Shown: positions 33,764-40,944 of the stretch, piece by piece | Layout of the letters: every line of letters begins with the position of its first letter | How positions within the stretch are numbered: the first letter of the stretch is position 1 | Assembly (NCBI GenBank): GCA_910587075.1 | Contig: CAJUKE010000027.1 | Coordinates: 1 to 40,944, forward strand | Direction: 5' to 3' | Length of the DNA: 40,944 bases | Source of the DNA: an uncultured Muribaculaceae bacterium | GTDB lineage: Bacteria; Bacteroidota; Bacteroidia; Bacteroidales; Muribaculaceae | Made by a program: the position numbers and the translations under genes | Notes under the pieces: generated by a model | Told to the model about the DNA's origin: nothing | The model's input: the letters and a program-made list of their open reading frames with translations, nothing else | Database searches by the model: none

Positions 33764-34705
33764 ATGAACGCTCTGTTACCCCCTATCAAAGTTTTTGCCG
33801 GCACCAAGTCGCGCTACATGGGTGAGGAAATCTGTAAGGAACTCGGAATCGAACTTGGCAAAATGAACATCCAGCATTTTGCCGACGGCGAGTTCGAGGT
33901 ATCCTTCGAGGAGTCGATCCGCGGATGCGAGGTATATCTCGTGCAGTCGACTTTCCCCAATTGCGACAATCTCATGGAACTGCTGCTGATGATCGACGCC
34001 GCGAAGCGCGCTTCCGCCAAATCGGTTATCGCCGTAATGCCTTACTTCGGATGGGCCCGCCAGGACCGCAAGGACAAGCCCCGCGTATCGATCGCCGCCA
34101 AACTCGTCAGCGACCTGCTCGTAGCCGCCGGTGTTGACCGCGTGATCACCATGGACCTCCATGCCGACCAGATCCAGGGATTCTTCAACGTGCCCGTCGA
34201 CCACCTGTATGGTTCCAGTGTGTTCCTCCCCTATATCGAGAGCCTGCACCTCGACAACCTCGTGATCGCCACCCCCGACGTGGGAGGCGCCAAGCGAGCC
34301 AACAATTACGCCAAATACCTCAACGTGCCCCTGGTACTTTGCCACAAACAGCGCGCCAAAGCCAATGTCGTGGCCTCTATGACTGTCATTGGCGATGTTA
34401 AGGATAAAAACGTGATCCTCATCGACGACATGGTCGACACCGCCGGCACCATCACCAAGGCCGCCGACCTGATGATGGAAAACGGAGCCAAGAGCGTACG
34501 CGCCCTCGCCTCCCACGCCATTATGAGCGACCCCGCCTCGGAGCGCGTCAACAATTGCTCGCTGGAAGAGATTATCTTCACCAATTCCATTCCGTTCCAC
34601 AAGGACTGCCCCAAGGCTACCATCCTTTCCGTGGCCAAGATGTTTGCCGACACCATCCGCCGCGTCCACAACAACGAATCAATCTCCTCGCAGTACCTCA
34701 TCTAA
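33764..34705 (+). CDS. prs: Ribose-phosphate pyrophosphokinase
   Basis: The product (313 aa) makes PRPP from ribose 5-phosphate and ATP. Visible are the ATP-binding PYFGWARQDRKDKPR, the metal- and ribose-binding VITMDLHADQIQGFF and the PRPP motif VILIDDMVDTAGTI. The length is standard. The frame is open back to 33728, but ATG 33764 (MNALLPPIKVFAG) follows the -7 box and matches the usual N-terminus. PRPP also feeds the pyrimidine pathway of pyrF in this window. A strong terminator follows. Confidence 0.97.
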   Translation: MNALLPPIKVFAGTKSRYMGEEICKELGIELGKMNIQHFADGEFEVSFEESIRGCEVYLVQSTFPNCDNLMELLLMIDAAKRASAKSVIAVMPYFGWARQDRKDKPRVSIAAKLVSDLLVAAGVDRVITMDLHADQIQGFFNVPVDHLYGSSVFLPYIESLHLDNLVIATPDVGGAKRANNYAKYLNVPLVLCHKQRAKANVVASMTVIGDVKDKNVILIDDMVDTAGTITKAADLMMENGAKSVRALASHAIMSDPASERVNNCSLEEIIFTNSIPFHKDCPKATILSVAKMFADTIRRVHNNESISSQYLI

Positions 34706-34728
34706 GAAACTGTTTAAGGGATATTAAT

Positions 34729-34776
34729 AAACACAAAGGCATCGCTCCATTCGGGGGATGCCTTTGTGTTTGATAT
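34729..34776 (+). terminator. Terminator of prs
   Basis: AACACAAAGGCATC (34729-34742) pairs perfectly with GATGCCTTTGTGTT (34758-34771), followed by TGATATTT. Confidence 0.82.
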
Positions 34777-34789
34777 TTACAAGATATGG

Positions 34790-34832
34790 AAAACCCCGTC
34801 AATATCCGCATTGAAGGACTATGACGGGGTTT
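34790..34832 (-). terminator. Terminator of the OmpA-like gene
   Basis: AAACCCCGTCA (34791-34801) pairs with TGACGGGGTTT (34822-34832). On the minus strand the stem runs into TTTTCC. The hairpin lies about 10 bases after the OmpA-like stop and tail to tail with the prs terminator. Confidence 0.8.
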
Positions 34833-34842
34833 CGGGTAGTCT

Positions 34843-35538
34843 TTACTGGAGAGTTCCTGCCTCTGCCTGCTGGATCATGTTCTGGTTGGCGGTGATGTAG
34901 ATTTCAACGCGGCGGTTCTGGGCACGGCCAGCGGCGGTCTCGTTGGAAGCCACATAGTCGGCCATAGGTATGCCCTGCGAAGTAAGACGGGTGGGAGCCA
35001 CGCCGGCGTTGGAAAGATAGCTGAGCACGGCGGCGGCACGTCCGTTGGCCACGCGGGTGTTCACCTCCATCGAGCCGGTGTTGTCAGTGAAACCGTAAAT
35101 CTGCACATTCGTGTCGGGATTCTGACGAAGCGACGCGGCGAACTGCGAGAGGTCGGTCTTGGCGCTCTGGTTGAGGGTTGTGCCGTTGGTGGGGAACAGG
35201 ATGCCGCCGGGGAAAGTCACGCGGATAGCGGTGAGGCCGTTCTGGTCCTCAACGGTCTGCACTTCCGCATCCTTGAGCTGCTGCTGGAGCTGCTCTTTCT
35301 GCTTGTCCATCTTCTTGCCGATGAGGGCGCCGGCGCCTGTGCCCACAGCCGCGCCTACGGCGGCACCGATAGCGGCACCCTTGCCGCCACCGATGAGGGC
35401 GCCGATGCCGGCACCGAGTGCGCCACCGCCACCACCTCCGATGAGGGCACCCTTGCCGGTGTTGGTCATAGAGCTACACCCGGTCGCGAGCATACCGACG
35501 CAAAGCGCGCCGGCCATAATTGTCTTAACTGATTTCAT
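34843..35538 (-). CDS. OmpA-family lipoprotein with glycine-zipper domain
   Basis: The product (231 aa) has a lipoprotein signal (LATGC, lipid Cys21), a glycine-zipper region (about 29-75, repeated ALIGGG/GAAIGAAVGAAVG) that may insert in or pack against a membrane, a short Lys/Gln-rich coiled stretch (76-92), and a C-terminal OmpA peptidoglycan-binding domain with IYGFTDNTGS and NRRVEIYI. It likely anchors the outer membrane to peptidoglycan. There is no acidic export signal after the Cys. It has an unusually long leader, described separately. Confidence 0.92.
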   Translation of the reverse strand: MKSVKTIMAGALCVGMLATGCSSMTNTGKGALIGGGGGGALGAGIGALIGGGKGAAIGAAVGAAVGTGAGALIGKKMDKQKEQLQQQLKDAEVQTVEDQNGLTAIRVTFPGGILFPTNGTTLNQSAKTDLSQFAASLRQNPDTNVQIYGFTDNTGSMEVNTRVANGRAAAVLSYLSNAGVAPTRLTSQGIPMADYVASNETAAGRAQNRRVEIYITANQNMIQQAEAGTLQ

Positions 35539-35593
35539 TGTAGTTTTAGTTGTTATAAATGAATAAATTGTTTTCTGTCGTTTCAGTATCGGC

Positions 35594-35627
35594 GCGTATG
35601 ATTTTGAATATTCAAAGCCATATACGC
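35594..35627 (-). promoter_or_regulatory. Palindromic element in the leader of the OmpA-like gene
   Basis: A perfect 14-bp palindrome, TTTGAATATTCAAA (35603-35616), is framed by GCGTAT (35594-35599) and ATACGC (35622-35627). In RNA it could fold as a hairpin about 60-90 nt before the start codon; in DNA it could be an operator. Confidence 0.45.
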
Positions 35628-35678
35628 TTTTTGAGCGCGTAAGTATTATATAAACACTTCACGGCCCGACTTTGAACG

Positions 35679-35686
35679 CAAAGTTA
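35679..35686 (-). promoter_or_regulatory. -7 box of the OmpA-like gene
   Basis: TAACTTTG on the minus strand is an exact consensus. No TTG is at the usual distance. Starting near 35672, the leader would be about 134 nt, by far the longest in this window. Confidence 0.5.
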
Positions 35687-35802
35687 ACAATTTTTTTTGA
35701 CAATGGTTAATTCCGAAAGAAAAGCCGCCAACCAGAGCTTAAGGAGCCAAATAAACTAATGACAATAAAAACGCACACTGAAAAATTTTGTTAAGCGCTT
35801 TA

Positions 35803-35832
35803 TTGGAGTTATACGGAAATTTCGTAAATTCG
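35803..35832 (+). promoter_or_regulatory. Promoter of the EamA transporter gene
   Basis: TTG (35803-35805), a 19-nt spacer and TAAATTCG (35825-35832). The leader to ATG 35889 is about 50 nt. Confidence 0.6.
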
Positions 35833-35888
35833 CATCGTGTTTAACCGCGATTCTTCACTACCCGGAATCCATATAACCGAGAATCTGT

Positions 35889-36851
35889 ATGTCGGCTCTG
35901 ACTCCATGGAAAGTTGGCGCGTCTAAAAAGACCGTGTTGCTGTGCCATCTCGGCGCGCTTTTGGCTGTTACTATGTGGGGCGGCTCTTTCGTTGCCACCA
36001 AGGTCCTAATCAATTGCTCCCTCGGGCCGGTGGAAATATACATCTACCGTTTCATTCTCGCCTACATCCTCATGCTGATTATCTGTCATGACAGACTTAT
36101 GGCGCGAAACTGGCGCGACGAGTTCCTGTTCGCCGTCTGCGGCCTCTGCGGCAGCTCCATATATTTCATCGCCGAGAATACCGCGGTCGAGTACACGAGG
36201 GTGTCCGACGTGTCGATGATCACCTCCCTGTCGCCCCTGCTCACCACGCTTCTCATCGGAGCGCTTTACCGAACGGAGCGGCCGGGCAAATGGGTCTATT
36301 TCGGGTCGATCATCGCTTTATGCGGCGTGGGATGCATTGTTTTCAAGGATGGTATGCCTGAGAGCGACGGCGGCGGTTCGTCGGTGTACGCTTTTATCGG
36401 CAATATGCTCGCCCTGGGTGCTTCGGTTTCGTGGGCTATTTATTCTTTGGTACTCCGCAAACTCAACGCGCTTTACACCGCCCAGTTCATCACCCGCAAA
36501 ACCTTCTTCTACGGACTCGTTACAGCCCTCCCCTTCTGGGCCATCTCCAATGAGCCCACGACCACGCTCAGCAACTTCCTTCGCCCAGAGGTTCTGCTCA
36601 ATCTCGGCTTTCTCGGCATTCTCTGCTCGATGCTGAGCTATATACTGTGGGCGAAAGTAATGGGCAAACTCGGCGCCATCACCACCAACAATTATCTCTA
36701 CATCCAGCCTATCGTCACGATGATCATCGCCGCGGTACTCCCCTCGCTCAATGACCCTATCACGCTGCTCAGCTGCGCCGGATGCGTGCTGATTATCGGC
36801 GGCCTCTGGCTCGGTGATTATATGACCATGCGCGAAGGCAAGAAGGTATAA
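35889..36851 (+). CDS. EamA/DMT family transporter
   Basis: The product (320 aa) has ten predicted membrane helices in two EamA repeats. The first repeat begins LLAVTMWGGSFVATKVLI and the second LALGASVSWAIYSLVLRKL, both typical of drug/metabolite transporters. A loop with SDGGGSS joins the halves. Substrates of this family range from amino acids to nucleotide-sugar-like metabolites and cannot be told here. The gene is monocistronic with its own promoter and terminator. Confidence 0.92.
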   Translation: MSALTPWKVGASKKTVLLCHLGALLAVTMWGGSFVATKVLINCSLGPVEIYIYRFILAYILMLIICHDRLMARNWRDEFLFAVCGLCGSSIYFIAENTAVEYTRVSDVSMITSLSPLLTTLLIGALYRTERPGKWVYFGSIIALCGVGCIVFKDGMPESDGGGSSVYAFIGNMLALGASVSWAIYSLVLRKLNALYTAQFITRKTFFYGLVTALPFWAISNEPTTTLSNFLRPEVLLNLGFLGILCSMLSYILWAKVMGKLGAITTNNYLYIQPIVTMIIAAVLPSLNDPITLLSCAGCVLIIGGLWLGDYMTMREGKKV

Positions 36852-36873
36852 GGACGTCTTCCCCCCAAAAACG

Positions 36874-36916
36874 CTCGGAGGAGCCCGCTCACGACGGACT
36901 CCTCCGAGTTCGTTTT
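36874..36916 (+). terminator. Terminator of the EamA gene
   Basis: CTCGGAGGAG (36874 onward) pairs with CTCCTCCGAG (ending 36908), extended by CCG/CGG after one mismatch, followed by TTCGTTTT. It also lies just after the convergent GH20 gene. Confidence 0.82.
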
Positions 36917-36934
36917 ATACCAGTCATCGGGCGC

Positions 36935-38764
36935 TTACTCCGCCTCAACGAATCCTACCTGGAAACGCTGCCCTTTGAAATGGCGCTTAAGCGATAATTC
37001 GACGCGGTTACTCCCTTTCTTGAGATGTAGCTCTATCGGATCGCGCATCCAGTAGAGCTGCTCATTGGTGTACGGGAGCTCCTCCTCGGGCTTCGCCCAG
37101 GTATTGTAATGGTATCGGTAGGTCTCAGGTTCGTTCCATATCGGGGGCGCTATTTCAACGCCGTTCAGCATCACTGTCCCGTAATTGGGCCATTTTCCCT
37201 GGGCGGCTATCCCGTCGGATATTCGGTTGGATCTCGCGGGTGCTTCAAACCCGATTTTATAGCTTGCAATGGTGTCGCGACCAACCTCTATCGAGCGCGT
37301 CAACCGGCATTCGACCTCGGCCGACGGATTGAGACCCAGCCCGCGGCACACGGCGTCAAGGTCGACCACGTCGCCATAGACAGTGGTTGTGACATCGATA
37401 GAATCGCTTCGCAGCCGCAGCTCCCAGGGGGTGGCGTGTATAGGCTCCCAGTAATCGAGCCCCGGCTCGGCATTCCGTTTTTTGATACCGCTCAGACGTT
37501 TCTGAAAAGCCTCGAAGCGTTCCATTTCCGCGCTCCCAGGCTCGGGCAGCGTCGTGCCGAGCCACCGATCGGTAGTCGCGCCACCATTCCAAAATCGCTC
37601 GGCAAAGGTCATCACTCCGCCAGCCATACCGCTGTGCGGAGCCGCAAGGTCTTTGTCGGCCACCCTTACGTCGTTCCACAGACACACTATGCCGCCAAGA
37701 GCGTCGGAGTCGGCGCGACCGCCGCCGCAGGGTGTGTGGAAAAATATTTTGGCGGGCATCAGCAGCGGGTCGTAATAATTAAGGTAACCCATCCCCGAAT
37801 CGACAAACGGCACTTCCGACGGGTAAGTGATTTTGCCCGGATCGCCGTCGCGCCAGAATTGTCTGATGGTCGAAGAATCGGTCTGGAGCCCAGGATCCCA
37901 GGCCATGACCTCGCGCCCGTGCTTTCTGACGTATCCCTGGGCCCATCCCATAAAGGCCTCCGGGTCGGCAATCTTCACCTCATCGGACCCTATATGGATT
38001 ATCGGGCACATTTCAGCCGGAATCTCTTCGAAAAACTCCGCGAGGCATATTTCAAGGATTTCCTTTCCGCGAGGCGAATCCATTGGTACCCCGAACGTTG
38101 TTTGGAAGTATTCGCTATGCCCGGGCATATCAATCTCGGGTATTACCGTCACACCCCGCTCCGCCGCGTAACGAATCACGTCGCGGATTTCATCGTAGGT
38201 GTAAAACTTGCCCTGGTCGCGGCCGGCACGCTGGAACCGCCCGTCATTAAGCCGGGGGAACGCCTTGCTCTCTATACGCCACGCCGGACGGTCGGTGAGA
38301 TGCCACTGGAAAACATTCAGCTTGTACCGCGAGATTTGGTCGATATAACCTTTTATCCGCTCCACTCCGGCGAAATTACGACCGTCGTCATACAGAAAGC
38401 CTCGGATCGGGAACTCGGGATAATCCTCGATCCGCAGGAGCGGATATGTTCCATCGGGCCGCTTCAGCTGCTCCAATGTGCGCCGGGCCCATTTGGCACC
38501 CCTCTCGTCCGACGCCGTGACACTGACCCCGTCCTCTGTAATTGACAGGGTGTAACGTTCGGCGGCTCCGGGTGTCTCCACGATTGAAACTGCCGGCTCT
38601 GGATTAGATGGCTGCACGAATCCGCCATGCCATTCGATGTGTCTCGGCATAGGCACGAGGTCGAGTTCCGCGGCGTTATCGGCACGGCCGATGCCTACTG
38701 ACATTATCAGCGCGGCCATCGTCAGGCTGACGCGATGCGGAAAATGGAAACTGCGTATAATCAT
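36935..38764 (-). CDS. Beta-N-acetylhexosaminidase (GH20)
   Basis: The product (609 aa) has a signal peptide (about 1-28, ...GIGRADN), a GH20b-like N-terminal domain with SVTASDERGAKWARRTLEQL, and the GH20 barrel. RGFLYDDGRNF and FQWHLTDRPAWRIESKAFP precede the catalytic pair D261-E262 in HIGSDEVK. GH20 enzymes cleave terminal GlcNAc or GalNAc from host glycans or chitobiose with the substrate acetamido group as nucleophile. A C-terminal beta-rich domain (from about 450) carries a carbohydrate-binding-like fold region. No SusC/SusD pair is nearby, so it is not in a classical polysaccharide utilisation locus. It follows rlmD by 54 bases. Confidence 0.92.
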   Translation of the reverse strand: MIIRSFHFPHRVSLTMAALIMSVGIGRADNAAELDLVPMPRHIEWHGGFVQPSNPEPAVSIVETPGAAERYTLSITEDGVSVTASDERGAKWARRTLEQLKRPDGTYPLLRIEDYPEFPIRGFLYDDGRNFAGVERIKGYIDQISRYKLNVFQWHLTDRPAWRIESKAFPRLNDGRFQRAGRDQGKFYTYDEIRDVIRYAAERGVTVIPEIDMPGHSEYFQTTFGVPMDSPRGKEILEICLAEFFEEIPAEMCPIIHIGSDEVKIADPEAFMGWAQGYVRKHGREVMAWDPGLQTDSSTIRQFWRDGDPGKITYPSEVPFVDSGMGYLNYYDPLLMPAKIFFHTPCGGGRADSDALGGIVCLWNDVRVADKDLAAPHSGMAGGVMTFAERFWNGGATTDRWLGTTLPEPGSAEMERFEAFQKRLSGIKKRNAEPGLDYWEPIHATPWELRLRSDSIDVTTTVYGDVVDLDAVCRGLGLNPSAEVECRLTRSIEVGRDTIASYKIGFEAPARSNRISDGIAAQGKWPNYGTVMLNGVEIAPPIWNEPETYRYHYNTWAKPEEELPYTNEQLYWMRDPIELHLKKGSNRVELSLKRHFKGQRFQVGFVEAE

Positions 38765-38818
38765 TGCTTGAATTTTGGACCTTTTTCGCGGTCTGTGGGT
38801 TATTATTGTCTCTCAGAG

Positions 38819-40228
38819 TCAACGAAGTTCGAGCAGCACCACGTTCTCCACATGGTGGGTGTGCGGGAACATATCGACCGGTTTCACTCGCCGTATATCG
38901 TACTTTTCATGGAGCAACGCGAGGTCGCGCGCCTGCGTGGCCGGGTTGCAGCTCACATATACGATGCGGCCGGGCGACGCGTTGAGTATTACGTTGACGA
39001 CATCCTGGTGCATTCCGGCGCGGGGAGGATCCACGATCATCACGTCGGGGCGACCGTGCTCTTCGATAAATGCGTCGGTCAGCACGTCCTTCATATCTCC
39101 GGCATAGAACTCCGTGTTGCCAAGCCCGTTGGCCTCGGCATTTATTTTGGCGTCGGCTATCGCCTCGGGCACATACTCGATGCCCACGACGTGCCTGGAC
39201 TGGCGCGCCACGAAGTTGGCGATGGTGCCGGTGCCGGTGTACAAGTCATAGACGAGCTCGTCGCCGGTGAGGGCGGCAAACTCCCTGGCGACGCTGTAAA
39301 GGCGGTAGGCCTGGCGCGAATTGGTCTGGTAGAACGATTTCGGGCCTATGCGGAACCGCAACCCCTCCATCTCTTCCTCGATGTATTCGCGGCCGGAGTG
39401 AAGTTTTATGTCAAGGTCGGATATAGTGTCGTTAGCCTTGGTGTTGACAACGTACATAAGCGACGTGAGATCGGGGAATTCCGCCCTTACGGCCGCGAGA
39501 AGCCCGTCGATTGCCTGAGGGTCTTCCTCGCCGAAACTCATCACCGCCATCGTCTCTCCGGTCGACGCGATGCGTATCATCAGCGTGCGGAGCAGCCCTG
39601 TCTGCGCGCGGAGGTCAAAGAAGGTCAGGCCGTTGGTCTTGGCGTGATTCTTGATGAAAAGTCTGAGGCGGTCGCCCAGCGAGTCCTGCAGATGGCACTC
39701 TTCAATGTCGAGCACCTTGTCGAACGCCCCGGGGATATGGAAGCCCGCTCCGTCGCGGTTGTCAACCACCTCGCCCGAGCGCATCTGCTCCCAGGAGAGC
39801 CATTTGCGGTTGGAAAAGGTGTATTCCATTTTATTGCGGTAGCTCCATATCTCCTCAGAACCGAGGATGGGCTCTACCTCGGGATGCGGAATCTTGGCTA
39901 TGCGGTCAAGGGCGTCAACTACCTGCTGACGCTTGCATTCGAGCTGCTTCTCATAAGGCAGATGCTGCCAGCGGCAGCCGCCGCAGGTGCCGAAATGGCC
40001 GCAGCGCGGCTCGACACGCGTAGCCGACGGCTTTATGAGCCTTTCGATGTGCCCTTCGGCATAAGAGTGTTTCTTGCGGTCGAGTTTCACGTCGGCGACG
40101 TCGCCTGGAGCGCCATAAGGGATGAACACCACCATGTCGTTGACACGGGCGATAGCGTTACCCTCGGCGGCCACGCCGGTTATTTCTACTCCTTCGAGCA
40201 ACGGGAGTTCCTTACGTTTGCGAGCCAT
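38819..40228 (-). CDS. rlmD: 23S rRNA (uracil-1939-C5)-methyltransferase RlmD
   Basis: The product (469 aa) has an N-terminal TRAM domain (about 8-65), the iron-sulfur cysteines C76, C82 and C85 (CGHFGTCGGC) with a fourth probably C178, a SAM-binding motif YDLYTGTGTIANFVA, DPPRAGMH and the catalytic C427 in VYVSCNPATQARDL. These match the RumA/RlmD subgroup of the TrmA-type uracil-C5 methyltransferases; RlmCD-type dual specificity cannot be excluded. A TAACTTCG box (40322-40329, minus) may be its promoter. Confidence 0.93.
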   Translation of the reverse strand: MARKRKELPLLEGVEITGVAAEGNAIARVNDMVVFIPYGAPGDVADVKLDRKKHSYAEGHIERLIKPSATRVEPRCGHFGTCGGCRWQHLPYEKQLECKRQQVVDALDRIAKIPHPEVEPILGSEEIWSYRNKMEYTFSNRKWLSWEQMRSGEVVDNRDGAGFHIPGAFDKVLDIEECHLQDSLGDRLRLFIKNHAKTNGLTFFDLRAQTGLLRTLMIRIASTGETMAVMSFGEEDPQAIDGLLAAVRAEFPDLTSLMYVVNTKANDTISDLDIKLHSGREYIEEEMEGLRFRIGPKSFYQTNSRQAYRLYSVAREFAALTGDELVYDLYTGTGTIANFVARQSRHVVGIEYVPEAIADAKINAEANGLGNTEFYAGDMKDVLTDAFIEEHGRPDVMIVDPPRAGMHQDVVNVILNASPGRIVYVSCNPATQARDLALLHEKYDIRRVKPVDMFPHTHHVENVVLLELR

Positions 40229-40321
40229 ATGCTGTATCGTGGTTATAATGCGTGAATATTAATGCGGCCTCGGACGGTCAGCGGCGTTGAAAGCGAAGTC
40301 CGGCAGGCGCTTTTCCTTACG

Positions 40322-40329
40322 CGAAGTTA
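40322..40329 (-). promoter_or_regulatory. Possible -7 box of rlmD
   Basis: TAACTTCG on the minus strand, the variant seen elsewhere in this window. No TTG lies 19-20 nt upstream. The leader to ATG 40228 would be about 87 nt. The gap 40229-40514 otherwise holds only the ppdK -7 box. Confidence 0.35.
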
Positions 40330-40435
40330 ATCATTATCGGTGTTTATCGGCCCCTCGATAGTGGCAAATTGAAATTTTTAACGACAAATATGGCATTTTA
40401 GCAGTCAGATGTGCTAAAATTCCGCCCTAAAATCG

Positions 40436-40443
40436 TAACTTTG
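40436..40443 (+). promoter_or_regulatory. -7 box of ppdK
   Basis: TAACTTTG, an exact -7 consensus, with a leader of about 65 nt to ATG 40515. No TTG at the usual distance. Confidence 0.5.
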
Positions 40444-40514
40444 CCAAGACACAAACACCGACCTATTTCGAATACATCAGAATACAATATATTAAATCAA
40501 TTCAACTAATTCAA

Positions 40515-40944
40515 ATGTCAAAGAAAATCTACACGTTCGGCGACGGCAAGGCTGAAGGCGATGCTTCGATGCGAAACCTCCTTGGTGGCAAAGGCGCCAA
40601 CCTGGCCGAGATGAACAAACTTGGCATGCCTGTGCCCCCGGGCTTCACCATCACTACTGAAGTCTGCACCGAGTACACCCAGTATGGCCGCGACCAGGTG
40701 GTGAAAGATATCAAAAACGACGTTGAGAAGGCTATCGCGCACGTCGAGGCCCTCACCGGCAATAAATTCAACGACCCCCAGAACCCCCTGCTCGTTTCCG
40801 TTCGCTCCGGCGCCCGCGCTTCGATGCCCGGTATGATGGACACCGTCCTCAACCTCGGTATGAACGACGCCACCGTGAAGGCTCTCGCCGAAAAGAGCGG
40901 CAACCCCCGCTTCGCATGGGACAGCTACCGCCGCTTCGTGCAGA
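40515..40944 (+). CDS. ppdK: Pyruvate, phosphate dikinase (N-terminal part, cut by window edge)
   Basis: The visible 143 residues are the start of PPDK, which interconverts pyruvate and PEP with ATP/Pi and AMP/PPi. The N-terminal nucleotide-binding features are clear: YTFGDGKAEGDASMRNLLGGKGANLAEM, the PPGFTITTEVC segment and VSVRSGARASMPGMMDTVLNLG. ATG 40515 gives the usual start (MSKKIYTFGDG). The phosphohistidine and PEP-binding domains lie beyond the window. Confidence 0.95.
   Translation, partial: MSKKIYTFGDGKAEGDASMRNLLGGKGANLAEMNKLGMPVPPGFTITTEVCTEYTQYGRDQVVKDIKNDVEKAIAHVEALTGNKFNDPQNPLLVSVRSGARASMPGMMDTVLNLGMNDATVKALAEKSGNPRFAWDSYRRFVQ

Larger units (their letters stand above)
35539..35888. 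other. AT-rich intergenic region with ompA leader and divergent promoter
   Basis: No gene is seen in these 350 bases. They hold the long leader of the OmpA-like gene (minus, from about 35672), the palindrome at 35594-35627, the -7 box at 35679-35686 and the EamA promoter at 35803-35832. Confidence 0.6.

Noticed and set aside
37109..38545. 478-aa open frame antisense to the GH20 gene
   Set aside because: Shadow of the GH20 coding frame, which has signal peptide and catalytic residues.
38735..40255. 506-aa open frame antisense to rlmD
   Set aside because: It lies wholly over a clear rlmD gene with all catalytic motifs; the antisense product has no recognisable domain or start context.

Overview
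The window reads as core chromosome of a moderately GC-rich member of the Bacteroidales (Bacteroidota), most like a Muribaculaceae-type gut bacterium. The reasons are the promoters of the Bacteroidota sigma-ABfr type (TTG, 18-20 nt, TAnnTTTG or TAnnTTCG), the men gene order D-B-C-E, a PG1098/THUMP-like methyltransferase, a DUF3037/HipA-like pair, an anaerobic ribonucleotide reductase, pyruvate phosphate dikinase, and a lipoprotein with an acidic surface-export signal. No rRNA, insertion sequence, integrase or CRISPR array is visible. The family-level placement is inference.

Layout. 1-52: 5' part of tRNA-His (minus), cut by the window edge. 320-4121 (plus): a translationally coupled set of a 77-aa acidic protein, agmatine deiminase and N-carbamoylputrescine amidase (agmatine to putrescine), followed by a one-chain ABC-type ATPase/DUF4435 (TOPRIM-like) protein resembling a fused version of the PARIS defence proteins AriA and AriB. 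4123-6807 (minus): nrdD-nrdG. 7007-9936 (minus): an Omp85-type barrel and a phosphoethanolamine transferase, both envelope proteins. 10041-14496 (plus): menD-menB-menC-menE for menaquinone, without menF, followed by an overlapping HipA-like kinase/DUF3037 pair. 15752-17734: an AT-rich accessory patch with an acyltransferase-3 gene knocked out of frame by a nine-G tract, a DKNYY-repeat secreted protein and a small Cys/His protein.

17789-26353: housekeeping genes engB, trmN6, a CPBP protease, a retropepsin-like secreted protein, a THUMP-like methyltransferase, pgk, pyrF and prfA, and a possible 50-aa membrane peptide. 26354-34705 (plus): a class I aminotransferase, clpB with a probable surface lipoprotein behind it, a patatin-like hydrolase, a cytoplasmic GH13 enzyme and prs. 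34843-40944: an OmpA/glycine-zipper lipoprotein with a long structured leader, an EamA transporter, a GH20 hexosaminidase, rlmD and the start of ppdK.

The observations most worth following are the G9 tract that would switch the acyltransferase on or off, the compact PARIS-like ATPase-TOPRIM fusion, the HipA-like/DUF3037 pair behind the menaquinone genes, and the duplicated motif upstream of nrdD. All functions are read from sequence motifs alone; no database search was possible.
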